Of a DNA stretch of 64,000 nt, positions 41,075-52,713 are shown one piece after another; the first letter of the stretch is position 1, and every line of letters begins with the position of its first letter. This DNA is from Enchytraeus crypticus (Eukaryota > Annelida > Clitellata > Enchytraeida > Enchytraeidae). Below the pieces are notes generated by a model that was given only the letters and a program-made list of their open reading frames with translations, made no database searches and was not told the origin of the DNA. A program made the translations under genes and the position numbers. The DNA lies in assembly GCA_905160935.1 (NCBI GenBank), contig CAJHZI010000440.1, positions 72,001 through 136,000 of the forward strand, given 5' to 3'.

Positions 41075-41175
41075 ACTCGACCGTGGATCAGTATGTGCGG
41101 GGTTCAAATCCTGCGCTCGCCCGTCACATCGATTTCGAGTGAGGAAACTGACGTTAACAATAGCTTTACCTGCTT
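41075..41175 (+). mobile_element. SINE family S2, partial
   Basis: Lacks the A-box half, retains GTATGTGCGGGGTTCAAATC and the family end; mirror at about 53079-53179. Confidence 0.7.
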
Positions 41176-41344
41176 CTAAGTTGTAAGTTAAAGAAATCAC
41201 GTGTTAAGCTCTCTACTGAGCTAACAACATATCGCACTATTTCAGTGCGAGCAGGGAAACAACAGAGTAACCAGTATTAGCTAACGAGCCAAGAGCTAAC
41301 AGCGTAGCCTAAGGTTCAACTCTATAGGGCTAATAATAATAATA

Positions 41345-41540
41345 ACACGCACTATAGTGAAACGATCAACTATGTTGATATCTATCACTTTTAATACCAC
41401 ATGTTAAATCCGTTAGGCAATTTAGACCATTTTCCGTGTAGCCAGTCCAGTGAACGCCCGAGATTTTACTCCCAGATCAGCGCGGCTGGGATTCGAACCC
41501 GCGAGGGTTCAATTCACCTCAGGTTCTGTCATTTAAAACT
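41345..41540 (-). mobile_element. SINE family S1
   Basis: Minus copy starting with the tail CGCACTATAGTGAAACGATC; forms an inverted pair with 40795-41030. Mirror at about 52714-52909. Confidence 0.75.
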
Positions 41541-41854
41541 TTTAAATTTACTATTATTTCTATGCAACATTTTTATTTGTTTCATGTCGTAATAATAATA
41601 ATAATAACAACAATTAGAGTGCTACAGTCATCAATGACAACATCGAGCACTACTGAGTCAAAATCAAGCCAGCGAGTCAAATGAATGGTCCAAAAACGGT
41701 GAAAATTCCAAAATCCAGAAAATCAGTCCAAAGTAATAAACAACAAATACAGCATAGGCTACTTAGAAAGTTTGTGAAACAGTTACGACTATAAAATTAT
41801 TAATTTAATGGTGTAAATACTGATATAGCAATAAAGAGTAGCTGACAGTGTATC

Positions 41855-42075
41855 ATTTATAGCAAAGGACAATATTACACATAACTGTAAAAACACACTA
41901 CATTATAACACATAATAATAAAACAATATTACAGTATAACACATAATTACAAAACAATATTACAGTATAACACATAATTGCAAAAACACACAACATTGTA
42001 ACATATAATTACAAAACAATATTACATTATAACACAAAATTATAGTATAACACAATATTACAGTGTAACACATAA
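41855..42075. repeat. Minisatellite, ATTACAGTATAACACATAAT units
   Basis: Irregular units of about 33-35 bases (ACAAAACAATATTACAGTAT and AACACATAATT); mirror at about 52179-52399. Confidence 0.8.
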
Positions 42076-42714
42076 TGGTGAATATAGACTATATATAAAG
42101 AGCAGCTAATTGCGCATAATTTATACAAAACAATAACAACAAACATTACATCACATAAGCAATGTATAAACATATATGTAATGTGACAAGTCAACGAGAC
42201 AACTAGACGTAGCTTAAAGAAGAAAAGACACAAGTATTAACAGCTTCAGAAAAACCAAAATTTGACCCCCCGCACATACTGAAGAGAGCTGCTAATTGCG
42301 CATCATTTATACAAAACAATAGCAACAAACATTACAACTCAACCACTTGGAGTCGGATAATAAGTAAATTTATTAATTAATTAGTTAAGCCTAATTATTA
42401 ATAAACAAGTAACCACATCCGATGAGGCTTATCAAATTTAACCCGAAACCATTGTGATACATCGAATTCAACTACACACTGTAGCTTATATTTATTCATT
42501 AATTAGTTTATCTATTAATAAAAAATAGCCTATAAAAATTAATTTGTTAATTATAAGTCAATAGAATAAAACTGAATCCTAGTTGAAAGATTGGTCAGAA
42601 TCACAATACATAGAATATGAATTCGAGCAGTTTCCAAATTTCACTTTAAACTTTTTAAAGTTCATCTTACGGCTACTTTTTCAAAAACTGTACGATATGC
42701 AAAAGAGTTGGGCA

Positions 42715-42985
42715 CATTAGCATATTAATGCATATCAATGCATATTAATGCATATCAATGCATATTAATGCATATTAATGCATATTAATAATTTAACTTA
42801 ATTCATTACTTAACGTAAATAAATACATAGCAAACACACTTAAACTGGCTGGAGCCAGTGGCGAAGTCAGTAAGATACTCGACCGCGGATCAGTATGTGC
42901 GGGGTTCAAATCCTGGGCTCGCCAGTCACTGACATCGCTTTTGAGTGAGGAAACTGACGTTAACCTTAGTTTCTTTACCTTAGCA
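42715..42985 (+). mobile_element. ATGCATATTA array and complete S2 SINE
   Basis: 42718-42790 is ATGCATATTAATGCATATCA repeated. 42848-42985 is the most complete S2 copy: GGCTGGAGCCAGTGGCGAAG, CTCGACCGCGGATCAGTATG, GGTTCAAATCCTGGGCTCGC, and GAGGAAACTGACGTTAACCT. Mirror at 51269-51408. Confidence 0.8.
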
Positions 42986-43369
42986 TTAAAGTTTTAACAG
43001 TTTGTAAATATAACAAATATTATGCGGGAGCACATTACTTAATATAGATTAAATTGTATTGCAACTGTAGTTAGTGAGCATTAGACCCATAGCCCAAATA
43101 TAAAAACGTCAAAGCTGTCCAGTCTTGCAAATACAATACTAACACACACTTTGAACACTGTGGCCCTATAATATATACATAGAACACAAAATGAATAAAG
43201 ACTTTGAATAGAAATGACCGAGCGAACAGAAAGTAAACATAGATCTTACCCTGAGCGATTTTACTACAGTGTACCTCATTAAAACTCGAGCTTAATGTTT
43301 TAACCTATATGTTTTTGACAGAAGTACATACAACCTAGGCATAATATAGCAATTAATATATAATCTGCA

Positions 43370-43625
43370 CTTAATTCCCGTGAAGTTACCCGTGTTGTGT
43401 CCCGGTTGCTGAAGAATGGACCAATCGTAGACTGCACGTGCCGTAAAAGGCGACAAAGCACTGAGATCCGAACCAGCGTCAGCATTCGGTTGGTGAGCGC
43501 CTAGACTCCAGAATGCTACACAATTTTCTAAGACGAATGGAAAAGTTTACGACACGTGCAATCTACGCTCGGTCTATTCTTCAGCAACCCGGACACAACG
43601 CGGGTAACTAAATTTACTGCATTAC
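43370..43625. mobile_element. Fold-back element of about 250 bp
   Basis: CGTGTTGTGTCCCGGTTGCT at about 43390 and its inverted relative AGCAACCCGGACACAACGCG at about 43584 flank a core. Each inner side has GAATxGACCxAxCGTAGAxT followed by GCACGTG. A third related arm at 46790-46860 (CCCGTGTTGCGTCAGGGACA, TAAACTGCACGTGTCGTAAG) lies upstream of gene B. Confidence 0.6.
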
Positions 43626-43739
43626 TCAACCTAATTAACTTAAATGCAGTAATTAACCAAGTCGAATTCTAAGCTTCTATTGCAAGATTTAACAGTACAG
43701 ATGTCATCAATTGACAACTACTATATGAAATATAAACAC

Positions 43740-43812
43740 ATGACCACATAATTTTATGCCCACATAATCACATGCCCACATAATCACATGCCCACATAAT
43801 CACATGCCCATA
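43740..43812. repeat. 16-bp tandem repeat CACATGCCCACATAAT
   Basis: Four to five units; mirror at about 50442-50514. Confidence 0.85.
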
Positions 43813-44169
43813 TAAACACAGAAAATATTATTTAGCAGAGTTAGAGCACAAAATCACAAGAAATAAATCTTACCCAAGATTTTCTGATTTACACATAATT
43901 GTCACATTTTGCAAGATATTTTTTGTCCATAGAAAGAAAGTACTTAGGCATTTAAGGCTTGAAAGTACTTTATGAAGCCTTAACCTAACTTGACTAAATA
44001 GTAAGTCTCAGTTGAAATATGTCCTTAGTAATATATCTTTAAAAACTTAAAGTATCTAAATAAAAACGTAGATATGTAAGCATTTAAACACTTTGGTACA
44101 AGTTTAGTATCACTGGTTATTACAAGAAAAATGATTAATTCACAATCTCTGATTATATTTATCAAATCA

Positions 44170-44850
44170 AATAAATTATAGTTTAGAACAGATCAATCAA
44201 ATAAAAGACACCGTTAAATGAAAACAGTTCAATCAAATAAAATACATCGTCAAATGAAACTGACAAATTAAATAAAACACATCGTCAAATGTAACTTTAC
44301 AATAAAATAAAACACATCCTCAAATGTAACAAATGGAACAAAAATATCGCATAAAACAGATCAACCAATTCAAAAAGCAAATAATTCAAACAGATCAAAA
44401 ATCAAACAAATAAATCCCATCAAGCAAACTCAGCAAATCAAACAGATAAAGCAAATCAAACAGAGAAAACAAATCAAATATACAGAACAAATCAAACATA
44501 TAAATGAAACAGACAGAACAAATCAAACAGATAGAACAAATCCAACATATACATTAAACAGACAGAACACATCAAACAGATAACTCAAACAGATAAATCA
44601 AACAGATAAATCAAGCAGATAGAACAAATCAAACAGAGAAACAAATCAAACAGATAGAACAAATCAAACAGACAAACCAAACAGATATAACAAATCAAAC
44701 AGATAAATCAAACAGATATAATAAATCAAACAGACAAATCAAGCAGATATAACAAATCAAACAGACAAATCAGACAGATATAAAAAATCAAACAGATAAA
44801 TCAAACAGATATAACAAATCAAACAGATAAATCAACACGAGCTCGGTCAG
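44170..44850. repeat. Irregular AAATCAAACAGATA array after gene B
   Basis: Dozens of 10-14 base units (AAATCAAACAGATAAATC and AACAGATATAACAAATCAAA) ending about 20 bases past the B stop codon; mirror at about 49404-50084. It would form the start of the B 3' UTR. Confidence 0.85.
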
Positions 44851-44855
44851 GACAT

Positions 44856-46679
44856 CTACACTTGGAAAACACGAAGTTCGCGGACCATCTGATCGCCCAC
44901 GAGAAGTCTCCTATATTCGGCATCGCAGTGAACCCTGAACGGCTTGGTAGGACAGCCGTTCTCACGATCCAGCACAACTCTCGAGGTCGTCAGGTCTCCA
45001 GACACGAGCAGCACTCGACTGTTGTCGCGATCACATACGAATAAAGTGTCCGAATCCCGAGGTCCGTGAGCCAAGTAGCGAGGACTCCTGAGCTTGGCTG
45101 GAGCGAGACAGAGAAGTGGATCGACCTCTCCAGGTGTAGATGGAAAAGATGGGGATGATGAAAGAGGTACAGGTGGAAAAGATGAGGTTGATGTAGGAGG
45201 TGTAGATGGAAAAGATGAGGATGATGTAAAAGATGCAGATGGAAAAGATGAGGATGATGTAAGAGGTTTAGCTGAAAAAGATGAGGTTGCGGTGAAAGGT
45301 ACATCTGGATAAAATGAGGTTGATGTAAGAAGCACATCTGGATAAGCTGTGGCTGACCTTTGAGGTATAATAGAAGTGGCACTGGCAATGTTCTGAAATT
45401 TGGGTAATTTTGAAGATGCTCTGCTTAACATACGAGATTTCAAATAGTGTAATTTGTTTCTTAGACTGTCGCACCGAGCCTTTAAGTTTCCCAAAGTACC
45501 TCCGTCGTCATATGGCGCTGAAGGAAGTGGAGTTTTATGCAAAGCAGCATAAAGTTGGGCTTCGGCAAGGACGGCCTCAACTGGTGGCGTTTGAGTCTTT
45601 TGGAGAAGGGGAGATGGTTGTGATTTTGGCTTTCTTTTAGGATGAAGTCCTTGATATGGAATAATTTGACTGAATGCAGCTGAAGATGATTCTGCATCTT
45701 TTAACTCAGAGGCCGAAGATGGCTTTATTTTCTGAAAACCAGAAGCAGGATCTATTTCCTTAAATCCTGAAGAAGATGGTTCTTTTTCCCTGAATCCTGA
45801 AGGAGATGGATCTCTTTCCTTAAATCCTGAAGAAGATGGTTCTTTTTCCCTAAATCCTGAAGGAGATGGTTCTATTTCCATGAATCCTGAAGAAGATAGA
45901 TCTATTTCCTTAAATCCTGAAGAAGCTGGTTCTTTTTCCTTGACTCCAGAAGAAGATGCAGTTTGCAGCTGAAGTATCCGCCGATGGAACCACTTCATCA
46001 ACGCTGCTCTGCTTTCCAACTTTTGCAGATCGAATCTAAACCTGGACAGTCGATCAATCAAAAATGCAAGTGGCATCATTCCACAAGGAAGAGACGTCAC
46101 AGGATCAAGTCTACTGCTGTAGTGTTCCTGCTTGTCCTTGAAGTGAAGCCAGAATGAGGGCACGAATGAATAGAACGTTTCCATTTCAAATTCAGTTTTA
46201 TTCAGTTTAAGTACTAACTGATCCATTTCTAATTCCAGTTGTATAAGTTCTCTTACGTCACCAGTTTCCAGTACCTTCGATGGACCTGATTCAGTACTTT
46301 GCAGTCCTTTTTCACTAGAAAGAGTTTGTGGTTTCAGTATACCAGATTTCATTTGAAATTCACTCTCACCTTTTTCTTCCAGATGTAAAAATGCTTCTAG
46401 ATTTTTCTGAGTGGTCTTTGGTTGTTCCTTTACCAAAGGCGGATCAAATGTAGTACTGGAAAATTGAGCAACTTTTACCATTTCCTGATCCAACTCCACC
46501 ACTCCATGGAAAGAATCGTCTAGATCACCGCAACAGATCACCAAATTTCCGCTGGGTTTCTCCAGCACGTGCCACGGATGCTCAAGATCTAGTCTATGCT
46601 CAGGATCTAGTCTAACTGGTAAAAGCCTAGAGATTAGTCTTTCATTTGATGAAGTAGAAATTTCATCGGGCAAGATTAT
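44856..46679 (-). CDS. Gene B last exon: paralogue of gene A propeller exon
   Basis: Acceptor TCTTTCAG just upstream (46680-46687 read in reverse), 607 codons, stop at 44856-44858. The start IILPDEISTSSNERL and KPSGNLVICCGDLDDSFHGV parallel gene A exon 9 (KPSGNLLMTCGKYDDSFRAI). The end YLAHGPRDSDTLFVCDRDNS to RELRVFQV parallels its last blade. The insert between them is different: helical ELEMDQLVLKLNKTEFEMET, about nine SSGFKEIxPS repeats (45740-45950), then SSFPSTPPTST-type repeats. Upstream exons are not present between here and the palindrome spacer, so this copy may be an orphan or pseudogene despite its open frame. Confidence 0.7.
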   Translation of the reverse strand: MILPDEISTSSNERLISRLLPVRLDPEHRLDLEHPWHVLEKPSGNLVICCGDLDDSFHGVVELDQEMVKVAQFSSTTFDPPLVKEQPKTTQKNLEAFLHLEEKGESEFQMKSGILKPQTLSSEKGLQSTESGPSKVLETGDVRELIQLELEMDQLVLKLNKTEFEMETFYSFVPSFWLHFKDKQEHYSSRLDPVTSLPCGMMPLAFLIDRLSRFRFDLQKLESRAALMKWFHRRILQLQTASSSGVKEKEPASSGFKEIDLSSSGFMEIEPSPSGFREKEPSSSGFKERDPSPSGFREKEPSSSGFKEIDPASGFQKIKPSSASELKDAESSSAAFSQIIPYQGLHPKRKPKSQPSPLLQKTQTPPVEAVLAEAQLYAALHKTPLPSAPYDDGGTLGNLKARCDSLRNKLHYLKSRMLSRASSKLPKFQNIASATSIIPQRSATAYPDVLLTSTSFYPDVPFTATSSFSAKPLTSSSSFPSASFTSSSSFPSTPPTSTSSFPPVPLSSSPSFPSTPGEVDPLLCLAPAKLRSPRYLAHGPRDSDTLFVCDRDNSRVLLVSGDLTTSRVVLDRENGCPTKPFRVHCDAEYRRLLVGDQMVRELRVFQV

Positions 46680-47884
46680 CTGAAAGAGAACAACAACAAC
46701 GGCTATGTATACGTGGATGACTAAGTAAGCATCGGAGTACTAAGTGTAATAGCGTTTGCAACACTAAACTTAGTATAATAAAAAAATTCCCGTGTTGCGT
46801 CAGGGACACTGAAGTATAGAGACCAACCGTAAACTGCACGTGTCGTAAGATGCGACTGGATTAAGGAAGGCAACTGGAAGGTACGGGAAAAAGATGGCAG
46901 CACACTAGTCCCAATCCACTCCACTAAATAAACATATTTTAAGCTTGAATTTAAAGGAAAATATTCCGAGTTCTTTTCGCAACGATACCGGCTATTTATT
47001 CCATGTTGATTCGGCTGCTTTTATGAAGTCATAACTTCCTACACTTAGCAGGATTATATAAACAAAAATTCAACAACTATAAAACTACGACAGGGGTTTG
47101 TCTCAGACAATTTAAATTTTGCATGAGATGATCTGTTTTGATTTCGCTTTTGTCTATGATGGGAAAAGGTAAGTATTAAGCTTGCTAGAGAATGCTAAAA
47201 GAGAAAAACAAGAGCGAAGATTAGCAGGTAAGGAGTTCCAGATTGTGGGTGCTGCGTAAGAAAATGAACGCCTGCCCAATGATGTGAGAATACTTGATAT
47301 ATATGAATCAGTTATTTCTGCAATGCACTAGCTCATATATATATATAATGTGTCTTGCAGGAGCGTGTGAAACATGCCACTCAGGAAACATCAATCAATC
47401 AATGTCAATATCAACCAGGTCAACTTAAATAATTTTGCTATCACGGTGCTGTTTTGAGAGAGCACTTTTGAGAGAACACTTTTGAAAGAGTACTTTTGAA
47501 AAAGGTGTTGTTTTGAGAGAGAATTTTTGTAAGAGCACAGTTATAAGAGAGCACTTTTGAGAACAGTTTAGAGAGAGAACCTTTGTTGGAGTACTTTTGA
47601 GAGAAAAAGTTTGAGAGAGCTGTTTTTATAGCGCTTTGGCACTAACATCGAATTTATATTCTTGAACTTTTCGTAAGATTCTTATTTTAATGGTAATGTC
47701 ACATGTGCAGTGAATCCAATACCATTGCATATCCAATATCATTTATCATTACATATATCCGTTACCATTACCATTGCATATCCAATATCATTACATATCC
47801 ATTACCATTACATATCCATTACCGTTACATATCCATTACCATTAACATTACATATATCCGTTACCATTACCATTACATATCCAT
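46238..47884. other. Palindrome spacer
   Basis: Single-copy gap between the arms. 46238-46679 is the 5' quarter of the gene B exon and 46680-47151 the intron before it (with a fold-back arm at 46790-46860). 47152-47884 is the copied Kv1 intron 3 segment. The right arm begins at TGGAATTAGAAATGG (47885), which pairs with 46237 in the left. Confidence 0.9.
47152..47884 (+). other. Copy of Kv1 intron 3 segment at the palindrome junction
   Basis: Matches 15568-16291 in the same orientation, from GGGAAAAGGTAAGTATTAAG to CATTACATATCCATT. At 47884/47885 it switches abruptly to gene B' coding sequence. The fused reading frame (from 47710) starts at GTG and has no usable ATG before the B' part. Confidence 0.88.
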
Positions 47885-49398
47885 TGGAATTAGAAATGGA
47901 TCAGTTAGTACTTAAACTGAATAAAACTGAATTTGAAATGGAAACGTTCTATTCATTCGTGCCCTCACTCCGGCGTCACTTCAAGGACAAGCAGGAACAC
48001 TACAGCAGTAGACTTGATCCTGTGACGTCTCTTCCTTGTGGAATGATGCCACTTGCATTTTTGATTGATCGACTGTCCAGGTTTAGATTCGATCTGCAAA
48101 AGTTGGAAAGCAGAGCAGCGTTGATGGAGTGGTTCCATCGGCGGACACTTCAACTGCAAACTGCATCTTCTTCTGGAGTTAAAGAAAAAGAACCAGCTTC
48201 TTCAGGATTTAAGGAAATAGATCTATCTTCTTCAGGATTCATGGAAATAGAACCATCTCTTTCAGGATTTAGGGAAAAAGAACCATCTTCTTCAGGATTT
48301 AAGGAAAGAGATCCATCTCCTTCAGGATTCAGGGAAAAAGAACCATCTTCTTCAGGATTTAAGGAAATAGATCCTGCTTCTGGTTTTCAGAAAATAAAGC
48401 CATCTTCGGCCTCTGAGTTAAAAGGCGCAGAATCATCTTCAGCTGCATTCAGTCAAATTATTCCATATCAAGGACTTCATCCTAAAAGAAAGCCAAAATC
48501 ACAACCATCTCCCCTTTTCCAAAAGGCTCAAACGCCATCAGATGAGGCCGTCCTTGCCGAAGCCCAACTTTATGCTGCTTTGCAGGAAACTCCACTTCCT
48601 TCAGCGCCATATGACGACGGAGGTACTTTGGGAAACTTAAAGGCTGGGTGCGACAGTCTAAGAAACAAATTACACCATTTGAAATCTCGTATGTTAAGCA
48701 GAGCATCTTCAAAATTACCCAAATTTCAGAACATTGCCAGTGCCTCTTCTATTATACCTCAAAGGTCAGCCACAGTTTATCCAGATGTGCCTCTTACATC
48801 AACCTCATTTTATCCAGATGTACCTTTCACCGCAACCTCATCTTTTCCATATACACCTCCTACATCATCCTCATCTTTTCCATCTACACCTCTTACATCA
48901 ACCTTATCTTTTCCAGCTACACCTCTTCCATCAACCTTATCTTTTCCATCTACACCTCTTACATCAACCTCATCTTTTTCAGCTAAACCTCTTACATCAT
49001 CCTCATCTTTTCCATCTGCATCTTTTACATCATCCTCATCTTTTCCATCTACACCTCCTACATCAACCTCATCTTTTCCACCTGTACCTCTTTCATCATC
49101 CCCATCTTTTCCATCTACACCTGGAGAGGTCGATCCACTTCTCTGTCTCGCTCCAGCCAAGCTCAGGAGTCCTCGCTACTTGGCTCACGGACCTCGGGAT
49201 TCGGACACTTTATTCGTATGTGATCGCGACAACAGTCGAGTGCTGCTCGTGTCTGGAGACCTGACGACCTCGAGAGTTGTGCTGGATCGTGAGAACGGCT
49301 GTCCTACCAAGCCGTTCAGGGTTCACTGCGATGCCGAATATAGGAGACTTCTCGTGGGCGATCAGATGGTCCGCGAACTTCGTGTTTTCCAAGTGTAG
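47885..49398 (+). pseudogene. Gene B': 5'-truncated copy of gene B exon
   Basis: Begins mid-exon at codon LELEMDQ and is open to stop TAG 49396-49398. Compared with B it lacks about 145 N-terminal residues and has about 20 replacements up to about 48970. It has 44 extra residues (132 bases) of the SSFPSTPLTST repeat and is identical in protein from SFSAKPLTSS to the end. Without acceptor, start codon or upstream exons it is probably not translated as such. Confidence 0.75.
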
Positions 49399-49403
49399 AT
49401 GTC

Positions 49404-50084
49404 CTGACCGAGCTCGTGTTGATTTATCTGTTTGATTTGTTATATCTGTTTGATTTATCTGTTTGATTTTTTATATCTGTCTGATTTGTCTGTTTGATTT
49501 GTTATATCTGCTTGATTTGTCTGTTTGATTTATTATATCTGTTTGATTTATCTGTTTGATTTGTTATATCTGTTTGGTTTGTCTGTTTGATTTGTTCTAT
49601 CTGTTTGATTTGTTTCTCTGTTTGATTTGTTCTATCTGCTTGATTTATCTGTTTGATTTATCTGTTTGAGTTATCTGTTTGATGTGTTCTGTCTGTTTAA
49701 TGTATATGTTGGATTTGTTCTATCTGTTTGATTTGTTCTGTCTGTTTCATTTATATGTTTGATTTGTTCTGTATATTTGATTTGTTTTCTCTGTTTGATT
49801 TGCTTTATCTGTTTGATTTGCTGAGTTTGCTTGATGGGATTTATTTGTTTGATTTTTGATCTGTTTGAATTATTTGCTTTTTGAATTGGTTGATCTGTTT
49901 TATGCGATATTTTTGTTCCATTTGTTACATTTGAGGATGTGTTTTATTTTATTGTAAAGTTACATTTGACGATGTGTTTTATTTAATTTGTCAGTTTCAT
50001 TTGACGATGTATTTTATTTGATTGAACTGTTTTCATTTAACGGTGTCTTTTATTTGATTGATCTGTTCTAAACTATAATTTATT
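49404..50084. repeat. TTTGATTTATCTGTTTGATT array (mirror of 44170-44850)
   Basis: Same irregular array in reverse complement, after the B' stop. Confidence 0.85.
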
Positions 50085-51268
50085 TGATTTGATAAATATA
50101 ATCAGAGATTGTGAATTAATCATTTTTCTTGTAATAACCAGTGATACTAAACTTGTACCAAAGTGTTTAAATGCTTACATATCTACGTTTTTATTTAGAT
50201 ACTTTAAGTTTTTAAAGATATATTACTAAGGACATATTTCAACTGAGACTTACTATTTAGTCAAGTTAGGTTAAGGCTTCATAAAGTACTTTCAAGCCTT
50301 AAATGCCTAAGTACTTTCTTTCTATGGACAAAAAATATCTTGCAAAATGTGACAATTATGTGTAAATCAGAAAATCTTGGGTAAGATTTATTTCTTGTGA
50401 TTTTGTGCTCTAACTCTGCTAAATAATATTTTCTGTGTTTATATGGGCATGTGATTATGTGGGCATGTGATTATGTGGGCATGTGATTATGTGGGCATAA
50501 AATTATGTGGTCATGTGTTTATATTTCATATAGTAGTTGTCAATTGATGACATCTGTACTGTTAAATCTTGCAATAGAAGCTTAGAATTCGACTTGGTTA
50601 ATTACTGCATTTAAGTTAATTAGGTTGAGTAATGCAGTAAATTTAGTTACCCGCGTTGTGTCCGGGTTGCTGAAGAATAGACCGAGCGTAGATTGCACGT
50701 GTCGTAAACTTTTCCATTCGTCTTAGAAAATTGTGTAGCATTCTGGAGTCTAGGCGCTCACCAACCGAATGCTGACGCTGGTTCGGATCTCAGTGCTTTG
50801 TCGCCTTTTACGGCACGTGCAGTCTACGATTGGTCCATTCTTCAGCAACCGGGACACAACACGGGTAACTTCACGGGAATTAAGTGCAGATTATATATTA
50901 ATTGCTATATTATGCCTAGGTTGTATGTACTTCTGTCAAAAACATATAGGTTAAAACATTAAGCTCGAGTTTTAATGAGGTACACTGTAGTAAAATCGCT
51001 CAGGGTAAGATCTATGTTTACTTTCTGTTCGCTCGGTCATTTCTATTCAAAGTCTTTATTCATTTTGTGTTCTATGTATATATTATAGGGCCACAGTGTT
51101 CAAAGTGTGTGTTAGTATTGTATTTGCAAGACTGGACAGCTTTGACGTTTTTATATTTGGGCTATGGGTCTAATGCTCACTAACTACAGTTGCAATACAA
51201 TTTAATCTATATTAAGTAATGTGCTCCCGCATAATATTTGTTATATTTACAAACTGTTAAAACTTTAA

Positions 51269-51408
51269 TGCTAAGGTAAAGAAACTAAGGTTAACGTCAG
51301 TTTCCTCACTCAAAAGCGATGTCAGTGACTGGCGAGCCCAGGATTTGAACCCCGCACATACTGATCCGCGGTCGAGTATCTTACTGACTTCGCCACTGGC
51401 TCCAGCCA
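51269..51408 (-). mobile_element. SINE S2 (mirror copy)
   Basis: Reverse complement of 42846-42985, followed by the TATGCATTAA array at about 51464-51536. Confidence 0.8.
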
Positions 51409-52713
51409 GTTTAAGTGTGTTTGCTATGTATTTATTTACGTTAAGTAATGAATTAAGTTAAATTATTAATATGCATTAATATGCATTAATATGCATTGAT
51501 ATGCATTAATATGCATTGATATGCATTAATATGCTAATGTGCCCAACTCTTTTGCATATCGTACAGTTTTTGAAAAAGTAGCCGTAAGATGAACTTTAAA
51601 AAGTTTAAAGTGAAATTTGGAAACTGCTCGAATTCATATTCTATGTATTGTGATTCTGACCAATCTTTCAACTAGGATTCAGTTTTATTCTATTGACTTA
51701 TAATTAACAAATTAATTTTTATAGGCTATTTTTTATTAATAGATAAACTAATTAATGAATAAATATAAGCTACAGTGTGTAGTTGAATTCGATGTATCAC
51801 AATGGTTTCGGGTTAAATTTGATAAGCCTCATCGGATGTGGTTACTTGTTTATTAATAATTAGGCTTAACTAATTAATTAATAAATTTACTTATTATCCG
51901 ACTCCAAGTGGTTGAGTTGTAATGTTTGTTGCTATTGTTTTGTATAAATGATGCGCAATTAGCAGCTCTCTTCAGTATGTGCGGGGGGTCAAATTTTGGT
52001 TTTTCTGAAGCTGTTAATACTTGTGTCTTTTCTTCTTTAAGCTACGTCTAGTTGTCTCGTTGACTTGTCACATTACATATATGTTTATACATTGCTTATG
52101 TGATGTAATGTTTGTTGTTATTGTTTTGTATAAATTATGCGCAATTAGCTGCTCTTTATATATAGTCTATATTCACCATTATGTGTTACACTGTAATATT
52201 GTGTTATACTATAATTTTGTGTTATAATGTAATATTGTTTTGTAATTATATGTTACAATGTTGTGTGTTTTTGCAATTATGTGTTATACTGTAATATTGT
52301 TTTGTAATTATGTGTTATACTGTAATATTGTTTTATTATTATGTGTTATAATGTAGTGTGTTTTTACAGTTATGTGTAATATTGTCCTTTGCTATAAATG
52401 ATACACTGTCAGCTACTCTTTATTGCTATATCAGTATTTACACCATTAAATTAATAATTTTATAGTCGTAACTGTTTCACAAACTTTCTAAGTAGCCTAT
52501 GCTGTATTTGTTGTTTATTACTTTGGACTGATTTTCTGGATTTTGGAATTTTCACCGTTTTTGGACCATTCATTTGACTCGCTGGCTTGATTTTGACTCA
52601 GTAGTGCTCGATGTTGTCATTGATGACTGTAGCACTCTAATTGTTGTTATTATTATTATTATTACGACATGAAACAAATAAAAATGTTGCATAGAAATAA
52701 TAGTAAATTTAAA

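Larger units (their letters stand above)
31460..46237 (+). repeat. Palindrome left arm
   Basis: Inverted copy of 47885-64000. Mirror coordinates sum to about 94320 at the outer end, 94254-94255 through 34.3-45.3 kb, and 94122 at the inner end. The steps are explained by small indels, a 132-base repeat expansion in B', and an LTR insertion in the right arm. The outer limit is set by the window end and not by loss of identity. Confidence 0.95.

Noticed and set aside
46238-47884. Palindrome as a simple read artefact (same molecule read in both directions)
   Set aside because: The arms differ by an LTR with target duplications, a 132-base repeat expansion and many substitutions, and the spacer holds unrelated DNA. 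An inverted haplotype mis-join remains possible and is listed as the main caveat.
47710-49398. Chimeric gene starting in the Kv1 intron copy
   Set aside because: The frame begins at GTG with no ATG before the B' segment, and the first 58 residues are a translated CATATCCATTACC repeat.
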